Positions 63,201 through 64,000 of a stretch of DNA of 64,000 nt are shown here, piece by piece. Both the position numbers and the translations under genes were made by a program. Positions within the stretch are counted from its first letter, which is position 1; each line of letters begins with the position of its first letter. The notes beneath the pieces were generated by a model, which saw only the letters and a list, made by a program, of their open reading frames with translations, was not told the DNA's origin and did no database searches. The stretch covers positions 395,001 through 459,000 of the forward strand of contig JACKPC010000002.1 in assembly GCA_024233835.1 (NCBI GenBank), read 5' to 3'. This DNA is from Leptospiraceae bacterium (lineage in GTDB: Bacteria; Spirochaetota; Leptospiria; Leptospirales; Leptospiraceae).

Positions 63201-63886
63201 CCTATTTCTCCTTTTCAACTTATCAGGAAGGTACTTCTGTGTACATACGAGCCTTAAACCCTCTTGAAGAAAATACACAATTTGAGATACAGTTACAAAA
63301 CTCTCTCAGGGATCTAAGCGGAAATACCCTGGATAAAGCCTACAGGTTTACATTTCAGACAGAACAAACTTCACCGGAAGTAATCGGTATCGGACTGGAA
63401 AGTCAAAGTAACTGCTCTGATATAAACTCTGAAGGAAGTCCTATCGGTGGAGACTGGTTTATGACAAATTGTTTTTGGAAAAGACCTTCCCCTATTCTCT
63501 CAGGTTCAAGCTATCTTTTTCACGGGGGAAATGCGGTATGTGGCACAGATAGTAAAAGTGATAATATTCGAATAATTTTTTCTAAGCCTATGAATATCCA
63601 CAGCAGTATTAGTTCTATCAGCCTGAAACGTATTTCACCTCCTCAATCTTTTATCCAAAAAGCCAGTTGGAAATGGACAGATTCCAATCGTGTATTAACA
63701 CTCAAATTTTCGGAAGATCTTGCAAGCTGTTCCGGAAATCAACCGGGTTCTTTTGATCTTTCTTTTAATCCTCAGGATAGTTTAACCGAATATCCATTTT
63801 ATCTCCTTGAGATTGATAAAAGTGCTGAAGATGAAGAAGGAAACCGTCTCTATAAAACATTTTATTTTACAATGGAAGGAAATTAA
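60221..63886 (+). CDS. Giant lipoprotein with about nine Big_5 (SbsA Ig-like) domains
   Basis: A 1,221-aa lipoprotein with signal ending FLSSC at 15. The body is a chain of about nine Ig-like units of 100-135 residues. Each unit has the Big_5 pattern: ISLQFNREI or LEFSEDI (first strand), FxIQPAxxG, LTFKPxxxLxxxxxYxLxL, KDxxGNxLxxxFxFxF, then GDxTxPEL leading to the next unit. Several units insert a Cys-containing segment (SHHPSCGKSGDCSEK; ASHSDCGSTGHCG). The end reads TFYFTMEGN. Likely a surface filament or stalk. Overlaps the TolC-like gene and is followed one base later by another lipoprotein gene. Confidence 0.85.
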   Translation: MKNRLILFLVFLSSCNILENKLKDLSGNMLNLLGYGDKEKFQVLTSYPSESGYVNRQDTISLQFNREISPRSCMSAFNLQPALPGNFTVQLNSLTFKPFTEFVPGLTYVLSLGKSCEDKSGNDLNETFVLTFQVAGDTSLPELLTISTKREPECNDNSVYTQVYPTEDNNIRKGLCKNTSFRFAFSKSMNPDSVELSLQFQPALTGSYAWSENNRMLEFQPAFELRNAMNYFLAISKEAMDSIKNPLKDNIRFSFQVGRDINPPEIILLDGYKKDGQSCKPGKLYSETEALGLSDKIGLCSSLYPNSDNSPIYIHFSENIDSSSLESAFQIQPFINGIKHWKNSHHPSCGKSGDCSEKSLLVFTPSVPWEHGKTYVISLDTSLQDTVGNFLKDSYTTHFTIGTDFKKPRLLRWGMRLNLGSGDCENSDITFFEPDTEGKIIRFIPCKGKSALILEFSEDINPLHFIKNLKISPAFSFQHEWGKASHSDCGSTGHCGNYSRIQITPHENYSNEEIQIQLSNALLDPETNPAETDYSIYFATSPDTESPFLDLDRGAVFADYDTECKGLAFTNISNNEKGICSLAGGIKFKFVFTEAMEESSVLRSFSIQPAVKGIFKKESADTFSFFPTESLVTFQQYKLQFSTEAKDLSGKNLRENFSFSFITGDGTGSMDVTNPSLISVRADAERDPGSCDGKAEMDLLSNDAADDICSFNLNEVLKGPIITFQFSEEMNKDSVLQALHISPSVSGNINWLSSSSLEYRIDKPLQQGIGYEIELTKDAKDIKGNPLNQDFYKLFRVSEYKLSPKVISITGKTASLSDCNKDLYTLKTLNTTTPVSGFCTKENRSFLFDFSEDMDKLSLESYLKLSPFIPLNFTWISAQELEIKPATELQYGQIYSFRLSSEIKDIQGQYMNPAEYSFIAGELDSTKPNLSCSNCGLFLELNEDADGCSNSEADDIQVKDSAIVNKVCRTQTLKLNFSEEIDLNSFTSSFSVSPYFSFSTYQEGTSVYIRALNPLEENTQFEIQLQNSLRDLSGNTLDKAYRFTFQTEQTSPEVIGIGLESQSNCSDINSEGSPIGGDWFMTNCFWKRPSPILSGSSYLFHGGNAVCGTDSKSDNIRIIFSKPMNIHSSISSISLKRISPPQSFIQKASWKWTDSNRVLTLKFSEDLASCSGNQPGSFDLSFNPQDSLTEYPFYLLEIDKSAEDEEGNRLYKTFYFTMEGN

Positions 63887-63887
63887 C

Positions 63888-64000
63888 ATGAAGTTAGTAT
63901 TTTCTACTATTCTTATTATCTTAAGTAATTGCAATTCTATAAATCCGTTTTATTCACCAGGAACTTTAAAGTCAAGTTATACCGGATCTAAAAAACCTCT
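63888..64000 (+). CDS. Lipoprotein gene, 5' part only
   Basis: Starts at ATG 63888 with AAGGA seven bases upstream, one base after the preceding stop. The first residues are MKLVFSTILIILSNC, a lipoprotein signal ending LSNC at 15, then SINPFYSPGTLKSSYTGSKK to the window end. It is the third gene of the TolC/Big_5 operon. Nothing further can be said. Confidence 0.8.
   Translation, partial: MKLVFSTILIILSNCNSINPFYSPGTLKSSYTGSKKP

Overview
The window reads as a contiguous chromosome segment of a low-G+C diderm, most likely a spirochaete of the Leptospira lineage. This is inference from gene style: many short-lipobox lipoproteins with Leptospira-like low-complexity heads, an FG-GAP protein, an RsbU/SpoIIE-STAS partner-switch set, DUF1566-like and Big_5 lipoproteins, and a long fused acyl-CoA carboxylase alpha chain. 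No rRNA or species marker is present.

Region 1 (1-12.3 kb): the tail of an FG-GAP protein and a DUF389 membrane protein, then a tight minus-strand operon. In transcription order it encodes a TetR regulator, two thiolase-like proteins that both lack the usual nucleophilic cysteine, a DUF35/OB protein, an acyl-CoA ligase fused to a DUF35 module, a MaoC hydratase, two acyl-CoA dehydrogenases and a second acyl-CoA ligase. The set resembles the actinobacterial side-chain-cleaving (retro-aldol) module ChsE/ChsH/Ltp2. A near-perfect 32-bp palindrome sits between tetR and a divergent SDR-like gene.

Region 2 (13.2-19.7 kb): a compact nitrous oxide reductase cluster: lipoprotein cytochrome c, clade II-type nosZ, a NosB-like membrane protein, nosL, nosD, nosF and nosY. 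It is preceded by a perfect FNR-type box and, unusually, by a strong intrinsic terminator inside the presumed leader.

Region 3 (19.9-38.6 kb): core and signalling genes. These are REC-PAS-PAS, an enoyl-CoA hydratase, a 58-aa membrane protein, a two-gene acyl-CoA carboxylase, STAS plus GAF/SpoIIE/HATPase, tRNA-Ala(GGC), peptide deformylase, an RluA-type pseudouridine synthase, a beta-propeller lipoprotein, purL and two P-loop ATPases with nuclease-like tails.

Region 4 (39-49.2 kb): an RHS lipoprotein array. Two short RHS proteins share an almost identical 720-bp, G+C-rich head/core and carry different AT-rich tails. Each is followed by an overlapping small lipoprotein, the layout of a toxin-immunity pair. 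A headless tail, a tail remnant, an IS3 element and TPR, Kelch and barrel genes complete the array.

Region 5 (49.3-58.6 kb): an accessory zone with TCGCAAA iterons at 32-bp period, nested palindromes, a KilA-N gene and a decayed second copy, RhuM, orphan lipoproteins, a fused pseudogene pair, a 74-bp direct repeat around a two-gene cassette with a GspG-like protein that lacks the prepilin motif, and a triple zinc-ribbon protein.

Region 6 (58.7-64 kb): TolC-like outer-membrane protein, a giant Big_5-repeat lipoprotein and the start of a third lipoprotein, translationally coupled.
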